Assembly (NCBI GenBank): GCA_026986775.1
Contig: JALSNX010000016.1
Span: 1-40,909 of the forward strand
DNA: 40,909 nucleotides
Direction: 5' to 3'
Source: Caldifarciminota bacterium
GTDB taxonomy: Bacteria > Hydrothermota > Hydrothermia > UBA1063 > CAJXJZ01
A program made the position numbers and the translations under genes. The notes under the pieces were generated by a model. That model ran no database searches and was not told the DNA's origin. It worked only from the letters and a program-made list of their open reading frames with translations. Within the stretch, counting starts at the first letter, position 1. The number at the start of each line of letters is the position of its first letter. This document shows, piece after piece, positions 25,102 to 34,490 of the stretch.

Positions 25102-28100
25102 ATGCAGCAATTAATCCTTTTACTCACTTTAATTTCAGGAACAGCAAAAATAGCAATCTTGCATCACGCCAATCAATCAATCGCAGACAATGGCTCGTAT
25201 GCAATGCGTCCCGGGGATTATGGATACAATGGCAATTCTTTTCACAGAATCCTTGATACCCATGAATACTATCATTTTCCTGTTGATCTGCACATGTCAG
25301 GGGTTTTAGCCCAATCCTATGCATGGATGAGAAATGACAGAGGGCTTCTTGACAGAATGAAGTACGATGACATAGTCTATATCGTGGGAGGGACATACGC
25401 TGAACACATAATGCCCTACGTTGATAAGGAAATGAACGAGTTTTCCCTCTGGTATGTTCAGGATGTTTACAGAAACCTTATAAAAGAACCCGGATGGCCC
25501 GATTATCCCAATGTAATATGGATACCAGAAAGGGTATTTAAAGACCAGACAGGCATGCCTTATTCCCTGATTAAAATTCTCAATGATAAATACGGCAAAT
25601 GGGGCCACACCTCCAGCGGACAGTGGGTTTATATGCCACCTGTTATTGTTCTTGATGACCACGTTGTTGGATGGTATCACAGTTATTATCCGGATGGAAC
25701 AAGATGCGACAACCCCTTTAAAATACACCAGATGTTTGATAATGAAGGGAACAGAGTTTTCATAATCTTTATTTCAAAAACAGCAAGGGATAACCTTGTA
25801 TGGCAGGACGTTTCCAATAATGACAATCCATTATATCAACTTTTATGGAATCTTCATAACTCTCCTGATCAGGAACAGGTTGTCCTATACGCAGACGACT
25901 GGGAAAAGGCAGCAGGAGTGGCAGGATGGGATTTCGGACATCCCGGAGCGCCATCTTCTTCCTATGACCACAATATAGCATGGATGAAATCACAATCATG
26001 GATTCAGCCCGTACACATCTGTGAGGTGGCAAAATGGTGGGGAGTTGATAAAATTTATGATTCAGACCCGAACAATGACCCACCTACAATAACCATACAC
26101 TATGCCACGTATCAGGAACTTCATGAGTGGACCGGTGGTAATTATGACAACTGGTATAACGATTTCAAGAACACTCAGGCCTATGACTGTGGTAATGGCT
26201 ACGACAGGAACGGAAACGGTATAAGAGGAGACTATGAAGATCTGTGGAAGTGGGCAAAGGGTGAACTCATGATGGCACCTGACAATAGACTTGCAAAGAT
26301 GGGGTGGGTAACGCTCATGGCAATGACCTACGAAACAGCGTGGCATACAGGACCAGGGGGGCAGCTTGAAGGCTGGGGAAAAAATTTGTGGAATCATACG
26401 AGGTATGCCGGAGGATTTGCAAGGGGCGCAAAGTGGTTAAGAGACATAAGGAATATAACACAACCTCAGATTGAGGTTGGAGATTATGACGGTGATGGCA
26501 TAGATGAATACGCTATATTCAATGACCAGATATTTGCCATCTTTGACAGAAGAGGCGGAAGGGCATTATGGGTATTCAATAAAGATGGTGATGTAATAGT
26601 GGGCAATCTCTTTACCAATTATGGAGGAGAGGGAGACTTTGATGATGGCGGGCACCCCGGTCTATTACAGGAGTCACAGGCAGAAAACTCGTGGTATAAC
26701 GTAACCTACGAGACAAGAGGTGACACTGCAATACTATATCTCAACGAAGCCTATAATGCAGGCGGAGGCACTGAAAACGATTTAAGAAAAGAGGTTGTGT
26801 TAATAAAAGGAAAACCATATTTTAAAATCAATTACCACTCAAGATGGGACAACTGGACCAAGGCCGGTGTCTCGCCTGATGCGTGGGATATGCTTCTTCA
26901 TGGTTACAATTTATCCTTTATAAACGGCATGACACCCAACGGCTGGCAGTATGCCGGTTATGAGAACAATACCACACACGCAAAAGGATGCTTTGTATGG
27001 GGGTCTGGACAGGGACTTACATACCATAACAACGGCAAGATGTCCTCTTTTGCAGAGAAAATAGAATTGGGAGGAAGGTCTGGAGATTACACCATTTACT
27101 TCTTTGCTGGCAGGGGACCTGTTGAAATTGATGAGATAGGACCCGGAGATAAAGACGGTCCCATTATTTACGGCGGCTGGCAGTATCCGCAGGACATTAT
27201 ACATGCAAGAGTTCTCATAACAAGATACATAAAGGACATGTCGGGTGTTAAACTTGCAGAAATACACTACGGAGTTAATGGGAACTGGTCATATCCTGAC
27301 GTAGTAATGCACAGAGACAACGGCAGAGAGTACGATTTTGACTCAGACGGCCAGCCAGATTACGACCTCTTTGGAGGGTATATTCCCGCATATTCAGGGG
27401 GAAGCCATGTGGAATACGTGATTCACGCAGTAGATTCACTAAACAACGAGTCGTGGGACAACAATTATGGAAACAATTACTCCTACACGGTGAACATACG
27501 CCACTTTGTTATGGATGGCAATCTTGATGATGGCGCAGTTTTACTCACTGAAAAAGATGGAAGAAAACTCTATTACATATTTGACCCTGATGGACTTCAG
27601 ATTTACTTTGCCCTGACAGGAAATATCAATGAAAACAACACAAGGGAGTACATATTTATATCCCGTGACCCCTCAGACTTAACCACATCACCATGGGGAA
27701 GATATGAAATGACCACCTATGATTACTACCTCGTGGCAGATATGGGAGGAGCATTCTGGAAAAACTCCGATGGAATATCAATAAATGACACTGTAAATTT
27801 CAGATGTATTTACAGAAACGGATTGCTTGAAGGTGTTATAAAACCACAGCCATTTCCGAATAATATCTACATTCTATCGCTGGGATTTGAAAGATTCAAA
27901 ATTGCATGGGCACTGCCAAGAATGGACAATCCCATAGAAGACATTAAAGATGGTTCAAAACTCATAAGACTTGATTTAAGAGATATATCAAAGTCGCAGA
28001 GTGGCACACAGACAGAGGGCACCTCCATACGATCTAAAGGTCTAATAGTGAAAAACAACGTGATTGTCCTTCCATCAGGCCATAATATAGATAACCTGAG

Positions 28101-28251
28101 CATTACAGTTTATAACGTGGAAGGAAGAAGGGTGAAGTACACAAAAACCATAAAAGACGGCAGATTGATTTTACATCTTCCTCAAAAAGGTGGAATTTAT
28201 TTTGTAAAGCAGGGAAAAAGAACGCTCAAAAAAGTGTTGCTTCTTAGATAG
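25102..28251 (+). CDS. large exported GH57-like glycosidase with C-terminal sorting-like domain
   Basis: A 1049-residue protein with an N-terminal signal peptide. The first 450 residues look like a GH57 barrel: HMSGVLAQ (64-71), the motif-3-like VIWIPERVF with probable nucleophile Glu143, and motif-4-like VLYADDWEKAAG with Asp265/Asp266. GH57 enzymes act on alpha-glucans, but specificity cannot be assigned. The middle has calcium-loop-like repeats (YDRNGNGIRGD, DYDGDGIDEY, DFDSDGQPDYD) and beta-sandwich regions. The last 80 residues (LSITVYNVEGRRV, then GGIYFVKQG) resemble Por/type-IX secretion sorting domains. It may be co-transcribed with the lipid kinase 11 nt downstream. Confidence 0.82.
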   Translation: MQQLILLLTLISGTAKIAILHHANQSIADNGSYAMRPGDYGYNGNSFHRILDTHEYYHFPVDLHMSGVLAQSYAWMRNDRGLLDRMKYDDIVYIVGGTYAEHIMPYVDKEMNEFSLWYVQDVYRNLIKEPGWPDYPNVIWIPERVFKDQTGMPYSLIKILNDKYGKWGHTSSGQWVYMPPVIVLDDHVVGWYHSYYPDGTRCDNPFKIHQMFDNEGNRVFIIFISKTARDNLVWQDVSNNDNPLYQLLWNLHNSPDQEQVVLYADDWEKAAGVAGWDFGHPGAPSSSYDHNIAWMKSQSWIQPVHICEVAKWWGVDKIYDSDPNNDPPTITIHYATYQELHEWTGGNYDNWYNDFKNTQAYDCGNGYDRNGNGIRGDYEDLWKWAKGELMMAPDNRLAKMGWVTLMAMTYETAWHTGPGGQLEGWGKNLWNHTRYAGGFARGAKWLRDIRNITQPQIEVGDYDGDGIDEYAIFNDQIFAIFDRRGGRALWVFNKDGDVIVGNLFTNYGGEGDFDDGGHPGLLQESQAENSWYNVTYETRGDTAILYLNEAYNAGGGTENDLRKEVVLIKGKPYFKINYHSRWDNWTKAGVSPDAWDMLLHGYNLSFINGMTPNGWQYAGYENNTTHAKGCFVWGSGQGLTYHNNGKMSSFAEKIELGGRSGDYTIYFFAGRGPVEIDEIGPGDKDGPIIYGGWQYPQDIIHARVLITRYIKDMSGVKLAEIHYGVNGNWSYPDVVMHRDNGREYDFDSDGQPDYDLFGGYIPAYSGGSHVEYVIHAVDSLNNESWDNNYGNNYSYTVNIRHFVMDGNLDDGAVLLTEKDGRKLYYIFDPDGLQIYFALTGNINENNTREYIFISRDPSDLTTSPWGRYEMTTYDYYLVADMGGAFWKNSDGISINDTVNFRCIYRNGLLEGVIKPQPFPNNIYILSLGFERFKIAWALPRMDNPIEDIKDGSKLIRLDLRDISKSQSGTQTEGTSIRSKGLIVKNNVIVLPSGHNIDNLSITVYNVEGRRVKYTKTIKDGRLILHLPQKGGIYFVKQGKRTLKKVLLLR

Positions 28252-28262
28252 GAACATTCTTT

Positions 28263-29147
28263 ATGCAAAAGCCCAGAATACTTTTCGTATTAAACGAGGA
28301 GTCGTATAACTTTGGGAGGCTAAAGACAAAAGACGGTATAAAGGCCCTCTGGGAACTCAAAAATTTCGGAAGAGTTCACATTGAAAAAACAAAATACTCC
28401 GGCCATGCAACTCAGATTGTAAAAGAAAATCTTGACAGAGGTTTTGACATTGTAATTTCAGCAGGAGGAGACGGCACTTTAAACGAAGTGGTAAACGGGC
28501 TGTATGGTTCTTCAATACCCCTTGGCATTATTCCACTTGGAATAACCAATGTCTTTGCCCTTGAACTGGGTATACCCATGAATCCCTTAAAGGCAGTGAG
28601 GACCATAACAAAGGGACTGACAAAAGAGGTTGACCTTGGGGATGCAAATGGCAGATTATTTACCATGATGGTAGGTGCAGGGCTTGACGGTTATGTCATA
28701 CATAACCTTTCGCACGAATTCAAGAAGAAATACGGAGCACCCTCACATATAATTGAAGGCATAAAAAGTTACAGAACATACACACCAAGACCAATAAAAA
28801 TACATGCAGACGGCAGGGACCTGGGAACAGGGTATGAGGTTATAATAGCAAACACGTCCTCTTATGGAGGAAGATTCAAAATATCGCCCGTTGCCTCTGT
28901 TGATGACGGGTATCTTGATGTTGTGGTTTTCAGAAACAGCGGCATATTGAAAGACACACGATACTTTTTCAGCGTAATAATCAATCGGCATCTTTACCTT
29001 GAAGATGTAAACATTTACAGGGCAAAGGAAATTCATCTTGAAGGCAGTGGTGTTTACTATCACCTTGATTCCGAAAAAGGCGGCACGCTCCCCTTAACGG
29101 TAAAGGTAAGAGAAAAGGCAGTAAGGGTGTATGTAGAAAAGGAATAA
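28263..29147 (+). CDS. diacylglycerol/sphingosine kinase-family lipid kinase
   Basis: A 294-residue DAGK-catalytic-type protein, probably phosphorylating a membrane lipid using ATP or NTP. The nucleotide motif is ISAGGDGTLNEVVNGL (from about 65), followed by PLGIIPLGITNVFA; in most relatives the latter reads PLGTxN, so the Ile is slightly unusual. A beta-rich C-terminal domain includes ANTSSYGGRFKISPVASVDDGYLDVV, as in YegS/DgkB. It follows the GH57-like gene by 11 nt with a weak AGGA ribosome site. Confidence 0.91.
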   Translation: MQKPRILFVLNEESYNFGRLKTKDGIKALWELKNFGRVHIEKTKYSGHATQIVKENLDRGFDIVISAGGDGTLNEVVNGLYGSSIPLGIIPLGITNVFALELGIPMNPLKAVRTITKGLTKEVDLGDANGRLFTMMVGAGLDGYVIHNLSHEFKKKYGAPSHIIEGIKSYRTYTPRPIKIHADGRDLGTGYEVIIANTSSYGGRFKISPVASVDDGYLDVVVFRNSGILKDTRYFFSVIINRHLYLEDVNIYRAKEIHLEGSGVYYHLDSEKGGTLPLTVKVREKAVRVYVEKE

Positions 29148-29161
29148 ATATTTTACACCCT

Positions 29162-29190
29162 TTGAACATTCAAAAGTCTTGGTTTAAACT
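29162..29190 (+). promoter_or_regulatory. promoter of the yebC-ruvCAB operon
   Basis: TTGAAC (29162-29167), 17 nt, TAAACT (29185-29190), with GGGAGG upstream of ATG 29232. Moderate match. Confidence 0.5.
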
Positions 29191-29231
29191 ATGGTAATAA
29201 TAGAAATTTTTAAATAGGGAGGTTGATTTAT

Positions 29232-29981
29232 ATGGCTGGACATTCCAAATGGGCTCAAATTAAACACCAGAAGGCAAAAAACGACGCAAAAAGGGGTCAG
29301 ATTTTCACCAAACTGATAAGAGAAATTACTATTGCCGCAAGACTGGGTGGTGGAGACCCTGATTTAAACCCGAGACTTCGTCTTGCCATTGAAAAGGCAA
29401 AAGAGCATAATATGCCAAAGGATAATATTGAAAAGGCCATCAAAAAGGGGACAGGCGAACTTGAGGGTGTAAACTACGTTGAAGTTACCTTTGAAGGCTA
29501 TGGCCCTGGTGGTGTTGCACTTTTGATTGAGGCTGTCACAGACAATAAAAACAGAACCACTGGAGAAATAAGACATATTTTCTCTAAATACGGCGGCAAT
29601 CTGGGAAACCCCGGAAGCGTTGCATGGCAGTTTGAGCAGAAGGGAATTATTCAGGTTGATAAGGATAAAATTGACGAGGATACACTTATGGAAATAGCAC
29701 TTGAGGCAGGCGCGCAGGACATGACCACTGAAGAGGACTACTACGAGATTGTCACCACTCCTCATGACTTTATGCAGGTAAAATCTGCAATAGAGGAAAA
29801 GGATATTCCCATCAAATTCGCAGATGTACTTATGATACCCAAAAACACTGTAAAGGTCTCTGAAAAGGACGCTGAAAAACTACTAAAACTTATTGATGCT
29901 CTTGAGGCCAACGATGATGTTCAGAAAGTGCACGGTAATTACGATATTCCTGATGAAATTATTGAGAAACTTGCGTCATAA
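29232..29981 (+). CDS. yebC: YebC/PmpR-family protein
   Basis: About 249 residues beginning [28 protein letters not shown]-like, the family signature. Conserved blocks [19 protein letters not shown] and [20 protein letters not shown] follow. Members have been described as transcription regulators and, for the YebC1/2 group, as helpers of ribosomes at proline stretches. The frame extends to TTG 29223, but AGGGAGG lies 9 nt before ATG 29232. Its last base is shared with the ruvC start. Linkage yebC-ruvCAB is a classic arrangement. Confidence 0.96.
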   Translation: MAGHSKWAQIKHQKAKNDAKRGQIFTKLIREITIAARLGGGDPDLNPRLRLAIEKAKEHNMPKDNIEKAIKKGTGELEGVNYVEVTFEGYGPGGVALLIEAVTDNKNRTTGEIRHIFSKYGGNLGNPGSVAWQFEQKGIIQVDKDKIDEDTLMEIALEAGAQDMTTEEDYYEIVTTPHDFMQVKSAIEEKDIPIKFADVLMIPKNTVKVSEKDAEKLLKLIDALEANDDVQKVHGNYDIPDEIIEKLAS

Positions 29982-30439
29982 TGCGTGTTCTGGGTATAGA
30001 CCCGGGGTCAAGAAAATTAGGCATTGGCATTATTGATAACGGAAGTTTTTTAAACTCAACTGTCATAAATCTGAAAGATACAGACTTTCAAAAGAGACTG
30101 CTTGAATTGTCTAAAAAATTTTCTGAGGTTCTTGAAGAATTTGAGCCCCACGTGGCTTTTCTTGAGTCCACCATATACTACAAAAACGTTAAAACTGCCA
30201 TTCAACTTGGTGCAATAAGGGGTGTCGTGCTTCTGGAACTGGCAAAAAGGGATATTCCAACACTTGAACTCTCACCCACAAAAATTAAGGGAGCAATTAC
30301 AGGAAATGGACAGGCAAAGAAATCACAGGTTGCTTATATGGTAAAAATCCTCCTTAATATTCCTGATGAAACCATGATGGACGAAAATGCCACCGATGCA
30401 CTTGCGTGTGCTCTTGCTGGATTAAGGAGCATGAGATGA
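29981..30439 (+). CDS. ruvC: Holliday junction resolvase RuvC
   Basis: Cuts Holliday junctions symmetrically with RuvAB. The 152-residue protein carries GIDPGS with Asp7, FLESTIYYKN with Glu62, and DENATDALACAL near the C-terminus, where Asp139 is the last catalytic acid. Three residues before it, where E. coli has Asp138 and Thermus His143, this protein has Asn136. ATG 29981 overlaps the yebC stop by one base. The 3' end overlaps ruvA by ATGA. Confidence 0.95.
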   Translation: MRVLGIDPGSRKLGIGIIDNGSFLNSTVINLKDTDFQKRLLELSKKFSEVLEEFEPHVAFLESTIYYKNVKTAIQLGAIRGVVLLELAKRDIPTLELSPTKIKGAITGNGQAKKSQVAYMVKILLNIPDETMMDENATDALACALAGLRSMR

Positions 30440-31005
30440 TTTACAGTATAGAGGGCCGTATTGTAAAAACGGAGAGCCTCCGCCTTGTGCTCAAAACGGG
30501 TGATATTTCATACGAAATTATATCTCCACAGGCTCTTAAATTGAAGCCGGGCGATATTGCCACGCTGTATACCTATTTATCCCTCAAAAATGAACAGGTA
30601 ACCTTATATGGATTTTTGAGTGAAAGAGAAAGGGAACTTTTCATAAAACTTACTAAACTGCAGGGAGTTGGCGAAAAAATGGCATTGAGGATTCTTGCAG
30701 CCCTGTCTCCAGATGAAATCATACAGGCTGTTGAAACAGAGGATATAAAGACACTCTCAAAAATAAAGGGATTTGGAAGAAAGAGGGCGGAAAGACTGAT
30801 TTTTGAACTTAAGGGAAGGCTACCCTCAATACAGACAGATACGACAAAAAGTATTACTCTTGAAGGTGAAATCTTGAAGCGGGCACTTATTGCACTTGGG
30901 CTTAAGGAGGAAGAGGCCAATAGTTCTGTAAGGGAATACCTTTCAAAACACGGCAAAATTGAATCTGTTGAAGAAGCAATAAAGGAAATTGTGAGGGAAA
31001 AATGA
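30436..31005 (+). CDS. ruvA: Holliday junction branch-migration protein RuvA
   Basis: Binds the four-way junction and loads RuvB. 189 residues: an OB fold ([18 protein letters not shown]...), two helix-hairpin-helix motifs ([13 protein letters not shown] and [13 protein letters not shown]), and a C-terminal domain III ([19 protein letters not shown]) that contacts RuvB. The frame is open to 30406, but ATG 30436, overlapping the ruvC stop as ATGA, is the family start and has AGGAG upstream. It overlaps ruvB by ATGA. Confidence 0.97.
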   Translation: MIYSIEGRIVKTESLRLVLKTGDISYEIISPQALKLKPGDIATLYTYLSLKNEQVTLYGFLSERERELFIKLTKLQGVGEKMALRILAALSPDEIIQAVETEDIKTLSKIKGFGRKRAERLIFELKGRLPSIQTDTTKSITLEGEILKRALIALGLKEEEANSSVREYLSKHGKIESVEEAIKEIVREK

Positions 31006-32009
31006 TACCTGACCTTACAAATCCAAATCCTCAAACTGAAGACTTTGAGATAGATGTAGCACTGCGTCCAAAGAGGCTTAAAGAGTTTATTGGACAGAGA
31101 AAGGTGAAGGAAAACCTTGAGGTATTCATTGAGGCATCCCGAAGAAAGGGCTGGGTTCTGGACCACATACTGTTTTATGGACCACCGGGACTTGGCAAAA
31201 CAACCCTTGCAAATATTATTGCCAATGAACTGGGGGTTAATATAAAAATCACAAGTGGCCCTGTAATTGAACGGCCTGTTGACCTTGCAGGAATTTTAAC
31301 CTCCCTTGGTGAAAAGGACGTTCTGTTTATAGATGAAATTCACAGGCTTCCGAGAGTGGTTGAGGAATACCTATACGGTGCTATGGAAGATTTTAGAATT
31401 GATATTCTCATAGACAGAGGCCCAAAGGCAGAAAGCGTCAAAATCAATCTTCTCCCATTTACTCTTATAGGAGCTACCACAAGAGCAGGTCTTTTGACAT
31501 CTCCACTCAGAGCAAGGTTTGGTATACAGGCAAGACTTGATTATTATCCTGTTGAAGACATAGTGCTTATTATCAAGCGCTCTGCAAGGATTTTGAATGT
31601 GAAAATTGAAGATGATGGAGCATACGAGATAGCAAAACGTTCACGTGGAACGCCACGTATAGCAAACAGACTGTTGAGAAGAGTAAGGGACTATGCCGAG
31701 GTTAAGGGAAACGGTATTGTTACAAAGGAAATTGCAGAATACGCCTTTCGCAACCTTGATGTGGACTCAAGGGGGCTTGATGAAATGGATAAAAGGATAT
31801 TGAGGGTCATCATTGAAAAATTCGGAGGCGGTCCTGTTGGTCTTAAAACCCTCTCTGTGGCAGTGGGAGAGGAGACTGGAACCATTGAAGAAATTTATGA
31901 ACCGTTTCTTATAAGGGAGGGCTTTTTAAAGAGAACTCCACGTGGAAGGATGGTAACAGAACTTGCTTACACCCATCTGGGCATAAAAAAGAGAGATGGC
32001 CTTTTCTAA
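31002..32009 (+). CDS. ruvB: Holliday junction helicase motor RuvB
   Basis: The AAA+ motor that drives branch migration. 335 residues with [11 protein letters not shown], Walker [10 protein letters not shown], Walker [10 protein letters not shown], sensor 1 LIGATTRAG, arginine finger region SPLRARFG, and the winged-helix C-terminal domain ([31 protein letters not shown]). Overlaps ruvA by 4 nt and the ClC gene by 14 nt. Confidence 0.98.
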   Translation: MIPDLTNPNPQTEDFEIDVALRPKRLKEFIGQRKVKENLEVFIEASRRKGWVLDHILFYGPPGLGKTTLANIIANELGVNIKITSGPVIERPVDLAGILTSLGEKDVLFIDEIHRLPRVVEEYLYGAMEDFRIDILIDRGPKAESVKINLLPFTLIGATTRAGLLTSPLRARFGIQARLDYYPVEDIVLIIKRSARILNVKIEDDGAYEIAKRSRGTPRIANRLLRRVRDYAEVKGNGIVTKEIAEYAFRNLDVDSRGLDEMDKRILRVIIEKFGGGPVGLKTLSVAVGEETGTIEEIYEPFLIREGFLKRTPRGRMVTELAYTHLGIKKRDGLF

Positions 32010-33369
32010 TCCAGAGCGATTTCAAAAATGGCTTATTGAGCACCTTATTATCTTTTTCAGTATAATACGCTGGACAGTTCTTTCCACTATAACGGGTATT
32101 TTAGTTGGTGGCTCTGCGGCCCTGTTTATAAAGATTCTTGACCTCAGCATACTTTTTCACCGGTATACCGATTATTACTTTTTACTTCTTCCTCTGGGGC
32201 TTTTACTTTCCACGTTTCTTATAGAGAAATTTGCAAAAGATGCAGAAGGGCATGGAACAGAAAAGGTCATAGAGGCCATTCATAAAAAAAACGGTAAAAT
32301 CAAGCCTGAAGTTGTACCCGTTAAACTCCTGGCCACTGTAATCACAATAATGACAGGTGGGTCTGTTGGAAAAGAGGGGCCAAGCGCCCAGATAGGTGCA
32401 GGAGTCGCATCCACTATCGCAGATATTCTCAGGTTCTCCTCTGACGATAGAAGGAAACTCGTTATATGCGGCATAAGCGGTGGCTTCGCCTCCGTTTTCG
32501 GTGCGCCCATTGCTGGTGCCATTTTCGGTGTGGAGGTTCTTTTAATTGGTAACATGGTTTACGATGTCCTTCTTCCATCGTTTATTTCAGGCCTCATAGC
32601 GTACAAAACTGCCCTTCTTATTGGTATTGACTATACCTACCATCCTCTGAACATTGTACATGGATTTTCCATTGCAATGTTTCTGAAGGTCATTGTTATG
32701 GGAATCCTTGCAGGTATAGTCTCTTCAATCTTTATAGAGACCCTGAGACTTATGGAATACCTGTCATCACAACTTTCTTTCGGTAAGAAAAGAAGGGCAC
32801 TTACAGGCGGTGTTATTCTAATTATACTCACCCTTATATTTGGGACACGTTATCTCTCTCTGGGAATGAGCGATATAAATACTGCCATAAGAGGCGGAGA
32901 TATTCCCTTATTTGCCCCTTTGTTAAAGATAATTTTTACAAGTATTACTCTGTCATTCGGTGGAAGCGGTGGTATAGTAACACCCATATTCTATGTGGGG
33001 TCAACATTTGGAAATATAGTATCACATCTTTTTAAAATATCTGCTCGTGAGGGTGCGGCAATTGGCATGATGGCACTTCTATCTGGAGCCACAAACACCC
33101 CCATTGCATCAACTGTAATGGCTATAGAGATGTTCGGTCCTCAGATTGCCCATCTTGCAGCAATTGCCAATGTTATAAGTTTTTTAATGACCGGGCATAG
33201 AAGTGTTTACCCCTCACAGATTCTTGCCATGAAAAAATCAGAATCAATACATGTACCAACAGGGGTTATGCTTGAAGAAGCACAGGACTTCAGGGTGAAA
33301 TGGAGAACAAGTTGTGTATTTGTTCGCCTCTATTTTCTCATTATGAGAAAAATCAGGAAGAGGAAATAG
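31996..33369 (+). CDS. ClC-family chloride channel/transporter
   Basis: 457 residues with the ClC fold: [11 protein letters not shown] (selectivity motif 1), [14 protein letters not shown] with gating Glu127, [20 protein letters not shown], and [17 protein letters not shown] (motif 3). At the internal proton-glutamate position (E. coli Glu203) the residue is Val181, the channel-type residue, so strict chloride/proton exchange is doubtful. There are no C-terminal CBS domains. It starts inside ruvB by 14 nt, a surprising partner for recombination genes. Its 3' end overlaps the convergent AI-2E family gene by 17 nt. Confidence 0.92.
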   Translation: MAFSNPERFQKWLIEHLIIFFSIIRWTVLSTITGILVGGSAALFIKILDLSILFHRYTDYYFLLLPLGLLLSTFLIEKFAKDAEGHGTEKVIEAIHKKNGKIKPEVVPVKLLATVITIMTGGSVGKEGPSAQIGAGVASTIADILRFSSDDRRKLVICGISGGFASVFGAPIAGAIFGVEVLLIGNMVYDVLLPSFISGLIAYKTALLIGIDYTYHPLNIVHGFSIAMFLKVIVMGILAGIVSSIFIETLRLMEYLSSQLSFGKKRRALTGGVILIILTLIFGTRYLSLGMSDINTAIRGGDIPLFAPLLKIIFTSITLSFGGSGGIVTPIFYVGSTFGNIVSHLFKISAREGAAIGMMALLSGATNTPIASTVMAIEMFGPQIAHLAAIANVISFLMTGHRSVYPSQILAMKKSESIHVPTGVMLEEAQDFRVKWRTSCVFVRLYFLIMRKIRKRK

Positions 33370-34489
33370 AGTTTTTCTTCCTGAACTTTAAAATACCCTG
33401 TATAACCGCGATAGTTGGAACTGCAATAATCACTCCTGCTGTGCCAAAGAGTTTTCCAAATACTAAAAGCCCCAAAAGTATTATCATGGGATGAATACCC
33501 ACACTTCCACCAAGAACACGGGGAGATATGAATGCAGTTTCCATCGCCTGAATTGTCATGAATACCACCGTAACCTTAAGTGCACCTGAAAGCCAGTTCC
33601 CAGAACCAAGACCCACAAACAGTGCAGGTATGTAAGATAACCAGAATCCAAGAGTGGGAATCAGATTCATTACTCCTGCAAGAATGCCTAAAAATATGTA
33701 AAAGTCTATTCCAAGAACTCCAAGGCCAAGTGTTGTGAGAACGCCTATGATAGTTGCCTCTATTAACTGACCTCTTAAGTATCTTCTCAATCTCTTACCG
33801 ATGAAATCAAGTTCCTCATCACTGAATCCACCAAAGTTTAAAAATGCCTCTGTTAATCGTGAAACCTTATCAAAATCCACCAGAACGTAAAAGGCTATAA
33901 TAAATGTGAGCAAAAGAAATAGAAGTGAACCTGCAAAAGAGATGGCACTGTAAGATATGTTCACAAGGTTCCTTGAAAGGTTTAAGAACAGATTGTTAAG
34001 CACAGGATATACCTTCTCCTTTAGCAGCAGAGCATCCTGTCCAAATACGGTGAAATGTTTGAGTTTTGAAAAGAAATCAAGTAAAAGGCTCTGGACATTG
34101 TTGTAAAAAACAGGAGCACTCTTTATAACCTGAACACCTGCCTGTGTGATAAAACCAAGAATAAGCACAAACAGAAATAGGATTATGAAAAGGGAAGAAA
34201 GCCAGCGGGGAATTTTTTTCTTCTCTAAAAAATCAACAATCGGCGCTGTAAGAAACGCAAGCCACAGGGCAAGAAAAAACGGGGTGAGTATCATTTTGAA
34301 AACATATACGCCATAAAACAGCGTAAGATAAAAGGAAAGCCAGAATATCCCACCACGTTCTTCGTATTTATACAATAAAAACGCCGCAAATGCAAAGAGC
34401 ACAAGTGGCACGTATTCTGGAGGAAAACCCAGCACCATTCCTGCTGCAATGAGCAACAGTGAGAATATAAATCCTGCAATACTCTTCAT
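33353..34489 (-). CDS. AI-2E family transporter
   Basis: A 378-residue membrane protein with seven to eight predicted helices, in the AI-2E/PF01594 family (members include TqsA and sodium/proton antiporters). Recognisable blocks are LTPFFLALWLAFLTAPIVDFLEKKKIPRW near the N-terminus, then GQLIEATIIGVLTTLGLGVLGI and NLIPTLGFWLSYIP, and GVIIAVPTIAVIQGILKF at the end. It is the last gene of the ftsEX-envC operon, 1 nt after the envC-like gene. Substrate unknown. Confidence 0.92.
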   Translation of the reverse strand: MKSIAGFIFSLLLIAAGMVLGFPPEYVPLVLFAFAAFLLYKYEERGGIFWLSFYLTLFYGVYVFKMILTPFFLALWLAFLTAPIVDFLEKKKIPRWLSSLFIILFLFVLILGFITQAGVQVIKSAPVFYNNVQSLLLDFFSKLKHFTVFGQDALLLKEKVYPVLNNLFLNLSRNLVNISYSAISFAGSLLFLLLTFIIAFYVLVDFDKVSRLTEAFLNFGGFSDEELDFIGKRLRRYLRGQLIEATIIGVLTTLGLGVLGIDFYIFLGILAGVMNLIPTLGFWLSYIPALFVGLGSGNWLSGALKVTVVFMTIQAMETAFISPRVLGGSVGIHPMIILLGLLVFGKLFGTAGVIIAVPTIAVIQGILKFRKKNSISSS

Positions 34490-34490
34490 A

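Noticed and set aside
25306-25728. 140-residue minus-strand frame within the GH57-like gene
   Set aside because: It lies fully inside a well-supported coding region, with composition typical of an antisense shadow.
29223-29231. TTG start for yebC
   Set aside because: It sits almost on the ribosome site, while the conserved MAGHSKW start at 29232 has proper spacing.
30573-31166. 197-residue open frame on the minus strand across ruvA/ruvB
   Set aside because: It is antisense to two unmistakable genes, rich in serine and phenylalanine as expected of a shadow frame, and has no ribosome site or homology.
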